From Chloroflexota bacterium (GTDB lineage Bacteria > Chloroflexota > Anaerolineae > Caldilineales > Caldilineaceae): a stretch of 24,774 nt of DNA. This document shows, piece by piece, positions 1 to 7,062 of this stretch; position 1 is the first letter of the stretch; the number at the start of each line of letters is the position of its first letter. The position numbers and the translations under genes were made by a program. Under the pieces are notes generated by a model that was not told where the DNA came from, did not search any database, and worked only from the letters and a program-made list of their open reading frames with translations. Location of the stretch: NCBI GenBank assembly GCA_003451595.1, contig DMDA01000115.1, positions 1-24,774 on the forward strand. The letters are read 5' to 3'.

Positions 1-51
1 AGCCTCGATTTCAATCGAAGGCGACGCGCCCCGTATCTGAAGTTCACCCGG

Positions 52-693
52 TCACACTTCTAGCTTGTAGCCGTAGCCGCGAATGGTATGGATGAAGCGC
101 GGGTCGTCCTCGCGTTCGGGTTCAATGCGGCTGCGCACACGGCTGACCATGCGGTCGATGTTGGCGTCGTAGACATCGCCTTGCGCTTCTGGCCACACAG
201 CCTGCGCGATCTCATCTTTACTGACGACGCGGCCACGATTCTGATACAGAAACCAGAGCAGGTCGAACTGCTTGACGCTGAGCGGCGGGTCGAGCGGCTG
301 ACCGTCGACATAGACCTGGCGCGTGGTGATGTCGATACGCAGACCTGGCTCACTGACGGCAATGAGCGAGGGAGCGGTCACGGTGGCGGCGGGGTCGTAG
401 AAGCGATAGCGGGTCGACGCAAACTGCACCTCCAGCCCATCGGCGAGCCAGGCTGAACCGCCCGGCGCCAATCGCTGGCCATCGACGAATACGCCGTTCT
501 TACTGTGCAGATCGCGCACCTGGTAGCCGTTGTCAAAACGCAAAATCTCAGCGTGCTGACGTGAGGCGTACTGATCTTCCAGTCGCACCCCGGCATCGGC
601 GGCGCGCCCAACCGTTGTCACTTCACGCTCCAACTCGATCTCCTGACCAGCCAGGGGGCCATTGAGACAGACCAATCGACCAAACCTGCTCAC
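52..693 (-). CDS. FHA domain - winged-helix transcriptional regulator (no receiver domain)
   Basis: A 213-residue cytoplasmic protein. Residues about 1-98 form an FHA phosphothreonine-binding domain: GR at 29-30, SRQH at 44-47 and S64-K-N-G at 64-67 are the expected contact motifs. Residues about 107-213 are an OmpR/PhoB-type winged helix, with a helix around ANIDRMVSRVRSRIE and a C-terminal wing IHTIRGYGYKL. There is no response-regulator receiver, so input probably comes through the FHA domain. The start is GTG at 693, supported by an AAAGGAG ribosome site (701-707) seven bases upstream. The gene is divergent from two Ser/Thr kinase genes, which makes a kinase-to-FHA relay likely. The mycobacterial EmbR/PknH pair is the closest known logic, but EmbR has the opposite domain order and an extra BTAD domain. 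Thr94 and Thr96 in the linker are possible phosphosites (inference). Confidence 0.9.
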   Translation of the reverse strand: MSRFGRLVCLNGPLAGQEIELEREVTTVGRAADAGVRLEDQYASRQHAEILRFDNGYQVRDLHSKNGVFVDGQRLAPGGSAWLADGLEVQFASTRYRFYDPAATVTAPSLIAVSEPGLRIDITTRQVYVDGQPLDPPLSVKQFDLLWFLYQNRGRVVSKDEIAQAVWPEAQGDVYDANIDRMVSRVRSRIEPEREDDPRFIHTIRGYGYKLEV

Positions 694-700
694 GCCTGGA

Positions 701-707
701 CTCCTTT
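701..707 (-). promoter_or_regulatory. Ribosome binding site that decides the GTG start
   Basis: The reverse strand reads AAAGGAG, ending seven bases before the GTG at 693. This is a near-consensus Shine-Dalgarno sequence and is the reason for choosing GTG. Confidence 0.75.
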
Positions 708-778
708 AGCTTCCGCCCAATCGCTGTGCTATACTCGCAGTGCAGTATGGCGAATCTTTTGTCCGCTGCACATCGTTG

Positions 779-820
779 AAACCTACAGGTTGAAAACTAA
801 AACCTATAGGTTGAAAACTA
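779..820. repeat. Tandem 21-bp repeat with palindromic cores (operator-like)
   Basis: Two head-to-tail 21-bp copies (779-799 and 800-820) differ at one base. The second contains the perfect 12-bp palindrome AACCTATAGGTT (801-812). The first has AACCTACAGGTT (780-791), with one mismatched central pair. The motif GTTGAAA also recurs at 775, 789 and 810. The repeat lies in the 185-bp spacer between the divergent FHA regulator and the first kinase gene. A 21-bp period places both sites on the same DNA face. It is probably a binding site for a transcription factor, and the adjacent winged-helix regulator is the obvious candidate. I could not assign a convincing -35/-10 pair to either gene here. 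Confidence 0.6.
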
Positions 821-878
821 TAGCAGTAACCAGAGCAACCCGCAAAGTATCTGTCTGCGCAGGTCTGATCTGCCGAGC

Positions 879-3647
879 ATGTCGTCAGCCGAACGTTCGT
901 CCATCGAGCAGGAAACAGCATTCCCTGCGGCGTCGCCCACGCCACAGCGCGAAAGTGCGCGCGGGCTGCTGATCGGCTATCAAGTGGGTCAGCACCGACT
1001 GGTCGAGAAACTTGGCGGCGGCGTGATGGCGGCTGTCTACCGCGCCGAGTCGCTGACGACAGGGACGCCGGTCGCGGTCAAGGTGTTGCTGCCCGACGCC
1101 GATGCAGTTGTGCGGGCGCGCTTTCAGCAAGAGGCGCGCACCCACAGGCAACTTCGCCACCCCAACATTGTCCCGATCCTTGCCGAGGGTTACGAAGAGG
1201 CTAGCGGTCTCACCTATCTGGTCATGCCGCTGGTTGCTGGCGCCGGGCTAAGTGGTCTGATTGAGGCGCAAGAACGTCTGTCTGTGAGCGACGCGGCGGC
1301 CATTCTGGCGCGTGTGGCGCACGCGCTGGATTACGCTCATCGCCAGGGCATCATTCATCGCGATGTCAAGCCGAGCAATGTGTTGTTACAGGCCGCCACA
1401 GCCGGGCAACCGGGCGCTGTCTTCGTTGAGGCAATCGGTGGCGTCGTGACGCCGTTGCTCAGCGATTTCGGCATTGCCCGCGCGCTGGACGCGCCAGAAC
1501 TGACCGGCATCGGGCGCACGATCGGCACGCCCACCTACATGTCGCCGGAGCAGTGCGCCGATAGTCACGAACTTGATCAACGGTCAGACCTGTACTCGCT
1601 GGGGGCGGTTTTCTACCGTTGCCTGGTGGGGCGCCCCCCTTTTTCTGGATCAACCACGCAGATACTGCATGCGCATGTTTATGAGCCGCTGTTGATCCCC
1701 GAAGCAGTGTTGACGACATTGCCCACCGCCGCCGTTGCGATCTTGCAGCGTTCACTGGCGAAGAACCCTGCCGATCGCTACGCCTCCGGCGCGGAGATGG
1801 CGGCGGCGCTGGAGCAACTGGTCATGCCGCTGGCGGCCGTCGAAAGCACAGCGACTATGCCCGCGCTGCCCGCAGTGCGCCCCACTGTGGCGATGCAGGT
1901 GCTGGTGCCTGCGCCCACCGTCCGTCCACTGGATGCACTCCTGGAGGCGTCGCCACAGGATGGCGTGCACACCCCCCCTTCCGTGACGCCTTCGCCGGCG
2001 CCGGTCGCACCTGTCGCTTCGCCAACGACGGCGTCAGGGCGTCGCCGCTGGCTTGGCGCGATCCTGGGTGCGACGCTGGCGGCCCTGTTGATCGCCGGCG
2101 CGGTTTGGGGTGCGCTCAGCATACTTCCGGGCAATTTGCTGGGACGCGCAGCGCCGGTTGCCGTCTCCACGGACGTTGCAACGCCGCCCACCGGCGCTCA
2201 GATGTCAACGCCTGATGTTGTCCCTGGCGCGGCGGCCACAACGCCGGATGTCACCCCAGGCGGAGCTGTCATGGTTACAGCCACCGCTACGTCGCCGCCA
2301 CCTCCGCCGACGCCAGCTGGCGCCATCGAAGGGTACTGGCGCGAGGCGGAGGATGCCTACGCCGACCAGGATTGGCAAGTGGCGCTTGATTTCTACACGC
2401 TGGTGCAGCGGATTGACGCCAACTATCAGCGCGATCTGCTTGCCAGCCGGCTCTTCGACGTGCAGATGGGGTTGGCAGCGGCGGCATTGATCGATGGCCA
2501 ACCAGAACGTGCAGTCAAGGCGCTCGATGCGGCGTTGGCGTTGCGCCCCGACGCCGAGCTGGTGCAACGCATCCGCACGGCCGCCAGCGCGCTGATCGCC
2601 GCCGAAGGTGATGCTGCGGCGTCGATCCGGCGCGTGTTGTGGGGGAGCCTGGTGAACTATGCTGACCAATTGGCGCAGATGCAAGCCTATTGCGGCGCGG
2701 CGACGCAGCTGACAGCGGCGCTGGCGGTCTGGCCCGATGGCGTTCTCGACACGCAGTTGACCGAATTTCGCGCTGGCTGCGAGCAGGCGCGGGCGTTGGC
2801 TGCGATTGACGCGCTGCTGGTCGAAAATGGTGGGCGTATTCTCTACTCTACTCAGGAGGGAGATCGCTACAACATCTATTCGGCGGCTGCGCAGGTCAAT
2901 TCCGGTTCGACCTTGTTGATTGCCGACGGCGCACAGGTTGGTGCGCCGCGCAACGGCCCGGTGCTGGCCTTCCGCAGCACACGCCCGGACGCGGCAGGTA
3001 TTGCTCTGTTTGATCTCGCCACGACGCGCGATCCCAATGCACGGGCGCAGCAAGTCACCTCGGCGCCGGAAGATGCGCGGGACGCGCCGCCTGCCTGGGC
3101 TTCGGATGGCAGCGCCCTGGCATATAGCACGGTGCGCGCTGGCGATCGCCAGTCGCGCATCTACATTCATGCACTGGCAGATGGTGCAGAAGTCGATCTC
3201 GGTCTGGGTAAAGACCCGGCATGGGAGCCAGCCGCCAACCGCATCATCTACAACGGCGTGGACAGCCGCGGCGCGCAGCCAGGACTGTACATCATGACAA
3301 CAACTGGCGAGAATCGGCTACGACTTACCGACAACGGCAACGACATCCGCCCAGTATGGTCGCCCAACGGCAATAACGTAGTCTTCATGAGCACGCGCAA
3401 CGGTGATTGGGACGTCTATCGGTTATCCCTACGCGATGGCACGCTGCTACAATTGACCAATGATCCGGCGCAAGATGGGTTGCCCGCTATCAGCCCTGAC
3501 GGAAAACTGGTGATTTTCGCCAGCGACCGGGGCGGGGTGTGGCGCATCTACGCCGTACCCATTGACGGAGGCGCCGCCGTTCCTCTCTTTGCGGTCGAAG
3601 GCGTGTTGACAAACTGGCTGGAGCATTCGATTCAGTGGATACGATAG
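879..3647 (+). CDS. Transmembrane Ser/Thr protein kinase with TPR-like and TolB-type propeller sensor
   Basis: A 922-residue membrane kinase. The N-terminal kinase domain (about 34-315) has a Gly-rich loop LGGGVMAAVY (45-54), VAVK Lys68, HRDVKPSN (160-167), DFG (196-198) and SPE (222-224), so it appears active and of the RD class. A longer segment than usual separates the catalytic loop from DFG. A Pro/Thr/Ala-rich juxtamembrane region precedes one membrane helix (about 391-415). Outside the membrane come a Thr/Pro linker, a TPR-like helical region (about 480-640) and PD40/TolB-type beta-propeller repeats (about 649-922), with strands such as RIIYNG, VVFMSTRNGDWDVY and LVIFASDRGGVWRIY. It probably senses a wall or external ligand. 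The ATG at 879 has only a weak ribosome site. Its last 13 bases overlap the next kinase gene, implying translational coupling. Confidence 0.92.
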   Translation: MSSAERSSIEQETAFPAASPTPQRESARGLLIGYQVGQHRLVEKLGGGVMAAVYRAESLTTGTPVAVKVLLPDADAVVRARFQQEARTHRQLRHPNIVPILAEGYEEASGLTYLVMPLVAGAGLSGLIEAQERLSVSDAAAILARVAHALDYAHRQGIIHRDVKPSNVLLQAATAGQPGAVFVEAIGGVVTPLLSDFGIARALDAPELTGIGRTIGTPTYMSPEQCADSHELDQRSDLYSLGAVFYRCLVGRPPFSGSTTQILHAHVYEPLLIPEAVLTTLPTAAVAILQRSLAKNPADRYASGAEMAAALEQLVMPLAAVESTATMPALPAVRPTVAMQVLVPAPTVRPLDALLEASPQDGVHTPPSVTPSPAPVAPVASPTTASGRRRWLGAILGATLAALLIAGAVWGALSILPGNLLGRAAPVAVSTDVATPPTGAQMSTPDVVPGAAATTPDVTPGGAVMVTATATSPPPPPTPAGAIEGYWREAEDAYADQDWQVALDFYTLVQRIDANYQRDLLASRLFDVQMGLAAAALIDGQPERAVKALDAALALRPDAELVQRIRTAASALIAAEGDAAASIRRVLWGSLVNYADQLAQMQAYCGAATQLTAALAVWPDGVLDTQLTEFRAGCEQARALAAIDALLVENGGRILYSTQEGDRYNIYSAAAQVNSGSTLLIADGAQVGAPRNGPVLAFRSTRPDAAGIALFDLATTRDPNARAQQVTSAPEDARDAPPAWASDGSALAYSTVRAGDRQSRIYIHALADGAEVDLGLGKDPAWEPAANRIIYNGVDSRGAQPGLYIMTTTGENRLRLTDNGNDIRPVWSPNGNNVVFMSTRNGDWDVYRLSLRDGTLLQLTNDPAQDGLPAISPDGKLVIFASDRGGVWRIYAVPIDGGAAVPLFAVEGVLTNWLEHSIQWIR

Positions 3648-5683
3648 ACGCCACAGGGACGCAGGGCGATGGCCAAAGCCCAGGTGCAGGGCTGACGAAC
3701 CTGACCGGTAAACAGTTAGGGCGCTATCTGATCGGCCAGCGACTAGGCAGCGGCGGGGTGGCAACGGTCTATCGCGCCTATGACCAGGTGCAAGGACAGA
3801 CCGTGGCGCTCAAGTTGCTGCTCCCTGGCGCCGATGACAAGGCCTATACGCGCTTTCGCAATGAGGCGATGACGGCCGGCGCATTGCGTCACCCCCACAT
3901 CGTGCGCATTCTGCAGATTGGCATTGCACCGCAGGGCGAGGTCGCCTATATCGCCATGGAATTGGTAGAGGGTGAAAGCCTGGCCGACCTCCTCCGTCAG
4001 CAAGGGCGGCTGCGGCCAGAAGAGTCCGCCAATCTGCTTGAACCGATTGCGCGTGCTCTGGCGGAGGCGCATCGGCATGGCGTGGTGCATCGCGATGTCA
4101 AGCCTGGCAATATCCTGCTGCGTCCGGCCAGTCCGGGTGCAGCGCACAGCATTCAACTCGAAGCGCTTGATTATCCGGTGGTGCCGTTGTTGACCGATTT
4201 CGGCATTGCCCGCGCGCTGGATGCGCCAGAGTTGACCAACATGGGGCGCACAGTCGGCACGCCTGCATACATGGCGCCAGAGCAATGCGCAGGGAGCCGC
4301 GAGGTTGATGGCCGCGCCGATATCTACGCGCTGGGCGCAGTGCTCTACCGTTGCATTGCGGGCCGCCTGCCTTTCACGGGTACGACGACGCAGATTCTGC
4401 ACGCGCACGTCTACGAACCGCTTACTATCGAGGACAGCATTTTTCGCCAGCTTTCACCGCTGATGGTGGAGGTGCTGCAGCGCAGTCTGGCAAAACGCCC
4501 GGAGGAGCGCTATGCCACTGCCGATGAGATGGCTGATGCACTGGTGCTGGCAGCCGGACGGACGCCGCTGCGCCCTGACACTGCGATAGGTGAAAGCACT
4601 GCGACGCTAACAATGACCGCTGTGCCGGTGGTCAACCCGCCAACCGAGACAACCTCCTCGGCAACCGTGTTGGTGCCTGCGCCCCGAAGCGCCCTTGCAA
4701 CGCGCTCGGTCAATCCACTGTTGCGCAGCACACAGCCCACCACAACATCCTCGCCCGTGGTGACGCCACCCACTTCTACGCCGCCGGTGCAGACCGTTGG
4801 CACGCGGCCAACGTGGGGGAATGTCTTCCTGGTCATCGTTGGCGGCTTGCTGGTGATGGCGCTGGGCATGCTGTTGGGCATGCAGGCGCCGCGCCTCTTT
4901 CGCGGCGGCGCTCCGCCACTGACACTCACAGCACCCGCCGCGTCTGCGACAGGCTCGGCGGTCGCCCTGGCTGGCACAGTGCTGACGCCGGCTGTGCCAG
5001 AGGCCTCCGTTGCGCCTGTCGCAAGCGCTGATGCTGCCGCAATGGCTGTCGCGGCGACGCCAGCATCCACACCGACTGAGCCATCCACACTGACCGAGCC
5101 ACCCACACCGACGGAAACACCCATACCGACGGAAACACCCACACCGACGGAAACACCCACACCGACGGCTACGGAGGCAGCGACGCCGACTATCGCACCC
5201 ACCCCAATGCCCGACCCGGACGCAACGCTGGTGGCGTGTCTGCCCCAAGTCGACGAGGCGCTGCGCCAGCATCTGTCCGAACTCTCTGCTGAAGAGCGTC
5301 GCACGATTGGCTGCCCAATTGGTGACGCTCAACGCGGTCCGGCGCAGATGTTGCCTTTTGAATCTGGCTACATGGTCGGGCTGGTGACGGCGCCTGAACT
5401 CTATGTCGTCTACTTCCCCACTAATGCCTGGGAGCGCCAACCAATCCCTGAAGTGAGCGCGCCGCCGCCTGATCTGCCGGCGCCACCCGAAGGACGCTTC
5501 ATCCCAGCGGATCGCTTTGCGGCGTTGTGGCAAGCGGATCGGCGTTGGGAGACGCTGGGTTTTGCCACTGAGTCGCAGCCCCGCGACTTTGCGGTGGTGA
5601 TTCAAGGCTTTGAGGGGGCGGTGTTGCTTGGCAATCAGGACACTGGCGAGGTGGCCGTGCTAGCGAACAGCGATCGGCGGTAG
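3635..5683 (+). CDS. Transmembrane Ser/Thr protein kinase with LGFP-like C-terminal domain
   Basis: A 682-residue paralogue of the preceding kinase. The kinase domain (about 27-305) shows LGSGGVATVY (37-46), VALK Lys60, HRDVKPGN (152-159), DFG (188-190) and APE (214-216). The stretch DFGIARALDAPELT is shared with the upstream kinase, as is QILHAHVYEPL, which points to tandem duplication. One membrane helix (about 396-416) is followed by a long extracytoplasmic linker with TPTET repeats (about 480-512). A C-terminal domain (about 530-682) has GCPIG, then MLPFESGYMVGLV and YVVYFPT, resembling LGFP-like domains of Chloroflexota surface proteins. The start is GTG at 3635, inside the end of the upstream gene (13-base overlap). 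The two kinases therefore share cytosolic chemistry but have different sensors. Confidence 0.9.
   Translation: MDTIDATGTQGDGQSPGAGLTNLTGKQLGRYLIGQRLGSGGVATVYRAYDQVQGQTVALKLLLPGADDKAYTRFRNEAMTAGALRHPHIVRILQIGIAPQGEVAYIAMELVEGESLADLLRQQGRLRPEESANLLEPIARALAEAHRHGVVHRDVKPGNILLRPASPGAAHSIQLEALDYPVVPLLTDFGIARALDAPELTNMGRTVGTPAYMAPEQCAGSREVDGRADIYALGAVLYRCIAGRLPFTGTTTQILHAHVYEPLTIEDSIFRQLSPLMVEVLQRSLAKRPEERYATADEMADALVLAAGRTPLRPDTAIGESTATLTMTAVPVVNPPTETTSSATVLVPAPRSALATRSVNPLLRSTQPTTTSSPVVTPPTSTPPVQTVGTRPTWGNVFLVIVGGLLVMALGMLLGMQAPRLFRGGAPPLTLTAPAASATGSAVALAGTVLTPAVPEASVAPVASADAAAMAVAATPASTPTEPSTLTEPPTPTETPIPTETPTPTETPTPTATEAATPTIAPTPMPDPDATLVACLPQVDEALRQHLSELSAEERRTIGCPIGDAQRGPAQMLPFESGYMVGLVTAPELYVVYFPTNAWERQPIPEVSAPPPDLPAPPEGRFIPADRFAALWQADRRWETLGFATESQPRDFAVVIQGFEGAVLLGNQDTGEVAVLANSDRR
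5098..5170 (+). repeat. 18-bp tandem repeat encoding Thr-Pro-Thr-Glu-Thr-Pro
   Basis: A unit ACACCGACGGAAACACCC (one copy begins ATA) recurs with an 18-base period, about three to four times. It encodes the extracellular Thr/Pro/Glu-rich stalk of the second kinase. Such stalks vary in length by slippage. Confidence 0.75.
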
Positions 5684-5690
5684 GTATGCC

Positions 5691-6527
5691 ATGAGCGAAA
5701 GTGTGCCGCGCAACCTGATGGGTGAAATTGATCTGGCCCCTGGTCATAAACTCGGGCTGGTGGTGACCTCACCGATATTGTTGTCGCCAGAAGCTGCTGG
5801 CTTTGGGGATATGCTGCCATATGGCCTCAAGCTGACGGAAATTGGTGCTCTGATCGTAGGGCCGGTCAGTGCGACAGGGCGCGGCTACAACGGGCCAGCA
5901 ACGTTGGTTGAGAGTGATGGTGGGCTGGTGGTGCAGGGGTCTGGCTTCAGTCGTAGCGCTCGCCGCGCCGTGGAACGCTATGGCGCCATCTGGCAGCGGC
6001 TGGCGCTCCCGGTGATCGTGCACCTGGTCGACGCAACAGCCACTGACCTGGCGCGGTCGGCGCGTCACCTTGCGCACGCGCCAGGTGTGGCTGCCATCGA
6101 GTGGAAGCTGCCGCCAACCGCAACGCCGGCGTTGCTCGTCGACGGCGTGCGAGCACTGACGCGGGTGTGCGATGCACCGATCTGGGTAAAGCTGCCATTG
6201 GCCAATGCTGCGGCACTGGCGGCGCACGCCGTGGCGGCAGGCGCGGTTGGGGTGGTCGTCGGCCAGGCGCCGCCAGGCGCCGCCCCTGACAATGCTCCAA
6301 TCACAGAGGCGCCGGGGATTGTCAGCGGTGCACTACATGGGCCTGGCGTGTATCCGCTGATGTTGTATGCGCTGCGTGAGGTGGCGGCGGCGCAACTCGG
6401 TTGCGCGCTGATTGCGTGTGGCGGCGTCCATCATGCCGGATGCATCCAGCAAGCACTCGCAGCAGGTGCGCACGCCGTGCAGATTGACAGCGGGCTGTGG
6501 CGTGGACGCCTGGTGGCGGCAGGATAA
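5691..6527 (+). CDS. Dihydroorotate-dehydrogenase-like FMN TIM-barrel protein (divergent)
   Basis: A 278-residue protein with the order of motifs of class 1 dihydroorotate dehydrogenases. These are an N-terminal LVVTSPILLSPEAAGFG, a GPVSATGRGYNGP loop followed by GGLVVQGSGF, the strand-end Lys in IWVKLPL (about 188), a VSGALHGPGVYPLMLYALREV segment, a GG phosphate-binding segment in IACGGVHHAG, and a final AGAHAVQIDSGL. The SCPN-type loop carrying the catalytic Cys/Ser is not visible; the corresponding place reads IEWKLPPTATP. It could still bind FMN, but orotate chemistry is doubtful. The ATG at 5691 lies seven bases after the second kinase stop, so it is probably in the same transcript. Its role there is unknown. 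Confidence 0.7.
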   Translation: MSESVPRNLMGEIDLAPGHKLGLVVTSPILLSPEAAGFGDMLPYGLKLTEIGALIVGPVSATGRGYNGPATLVESDGGLVVQGSGFSRSARRAVERYGAIWQRLALPVIVHLVDATATDLARSARHLAHAPGVAAIEWKLPPTATPALLVDGVRALTRVCDAPIWVKLPLANAAALAAHAVAAGAVGVVVGQAPPGAAPDNAPITEAPGIVSGALHGPGVYPLMLYALREVAAAQLGCALIACGGVHHAGCIQQALAAGAHAVQIDSGLWRGRLVAAG

Positions 6528-6553
6528 TTGTGTGTTCTGCAAAGTCGGTTGAT

Positions 6554-6582
6554 TTGACAGCGCGCAGGCAGCATGATATGCT
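6554..6582 (+). promoter_or_regulatory. Sigma70-type promoter of the tRNA-Asp gene
   Basis: A perfect TTGACA at 6554-6559 and TATGCT at 6577-6582 are separated by 17 bases. Expected initiation near 6589 would give a short 5' leader of about 28 bases before the tRNA. Confidence 0.75.
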
Positions 6583-6616
6583 TTCAACCGTCGAACAGTG
6601 CTACATGCTTCGACAT

Positions 6617-6695
<79 letters not shown>

Positions 6696-6731
6696 TGTAA
6701 CATAGTGTGTATGCTCGGCAGTGCACACAGT

Positions 6732-6781
6732 AAATATCCACCACTTGTATCGATTGGGTATATCGCAAGTGGTGGATATTT
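6732..6781 (+). terminator. Intrinsic terminator-like hairpin downstream of tRNA-Asp
   Basis: A perfect 16-bp inverted repeat (6732-6747 with 6766-6781; arm core ATATCCACCACTTG) encloses an 18-base loop. The right arm runs into T6779-T6784 followed by GTTCTT. Position and T-tract fit a Rho-independent terminator for the tRNA transcript and for any read-through from the kinase operon. Confidence 0.7.
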
Positions 6782-6784
6782 TTT

Positions 6785-7049
6785 GTTCTTAGCACCACCG
6801 TTCCGGGTGCAATGCGAGGCGGAAGCATCAATGCAAATCGTTTTGCCCGAAATGTGAAGTGCACCCAGCAAAATTGCCGGTTGACGTCAATCTGTGTAGT
6901 TGTGTAGACTCAGAAAATCCAATTCTTGGTATGAGCTGATGACGGCTTCCTCACGTTGGCGTCGTCAGCGGGTGATGATGTCTTTGTGTCTGCCATAGTG
7001 GGCGCGCAACGGCATCTTTGTGGCAACATCGCACATGGAACAACTGAGC
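6785..7049 (+). promoter_or_regulatory. Upstream region of the peptide-importer operon
   Basis: No gene is visible here. A possible promoter is TTGACG (6881-6886), an 18-base spacer and TAGACT (6905-6910), which would start a leader of about 145 bases. Within that leader a 10-bp stem (6935-6944 with 6960-6969, one U-G pair, 15-base loop) can form. It lacks a following T-run. The rest of this stretch shows nothing I recognise. Confidence 0.4.
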
Positions 7050-7055
7050 AAGGAG
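7050..7055 (+). promoter_or_regulatory. Ribosome binding site of the peptide-binding protein
   Basis: AAGGAG ends seven bases before the ATG at 7063. It is one of the strongest ribosome sites in the window, as expected for an abundant binding protein. Confidence 0.75.
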
Positions 7056-7062
7056 CAACTCA

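Noticed and set aside
1..51. Short stem TCGATT/AATCGA at 5-18 as a terminator for the FHA gene
   Set aside because: Only six base pairs with a two-base centre and no T-tract. The window edge prevents judging what lies beyond.
2205..3170. Long minus-strand frame of 321 codons inside the first kinase gene
   Set aside because: It is Arg/His/Gln-rich with no domain, fully antisense to a well-supported sensor domain, and reflects GC-rich codon bias.
5089..5175. Possible CRISPR-like array from regularly spaced repeats
   Set aside because: The units are 18 bp without spacers and encode in-frame Thr-Pro-Glu repeats of the kinase stalk.
4510..5605. Long minus-strand frames opposite the second kinase stalk, rich in Val-Gly-Val-Ser repeats
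   Set aside because: The repeats are the antisense image of the Thr-Pro-Glu repeat in the kinase. There is no ribosome site or recognisable family.
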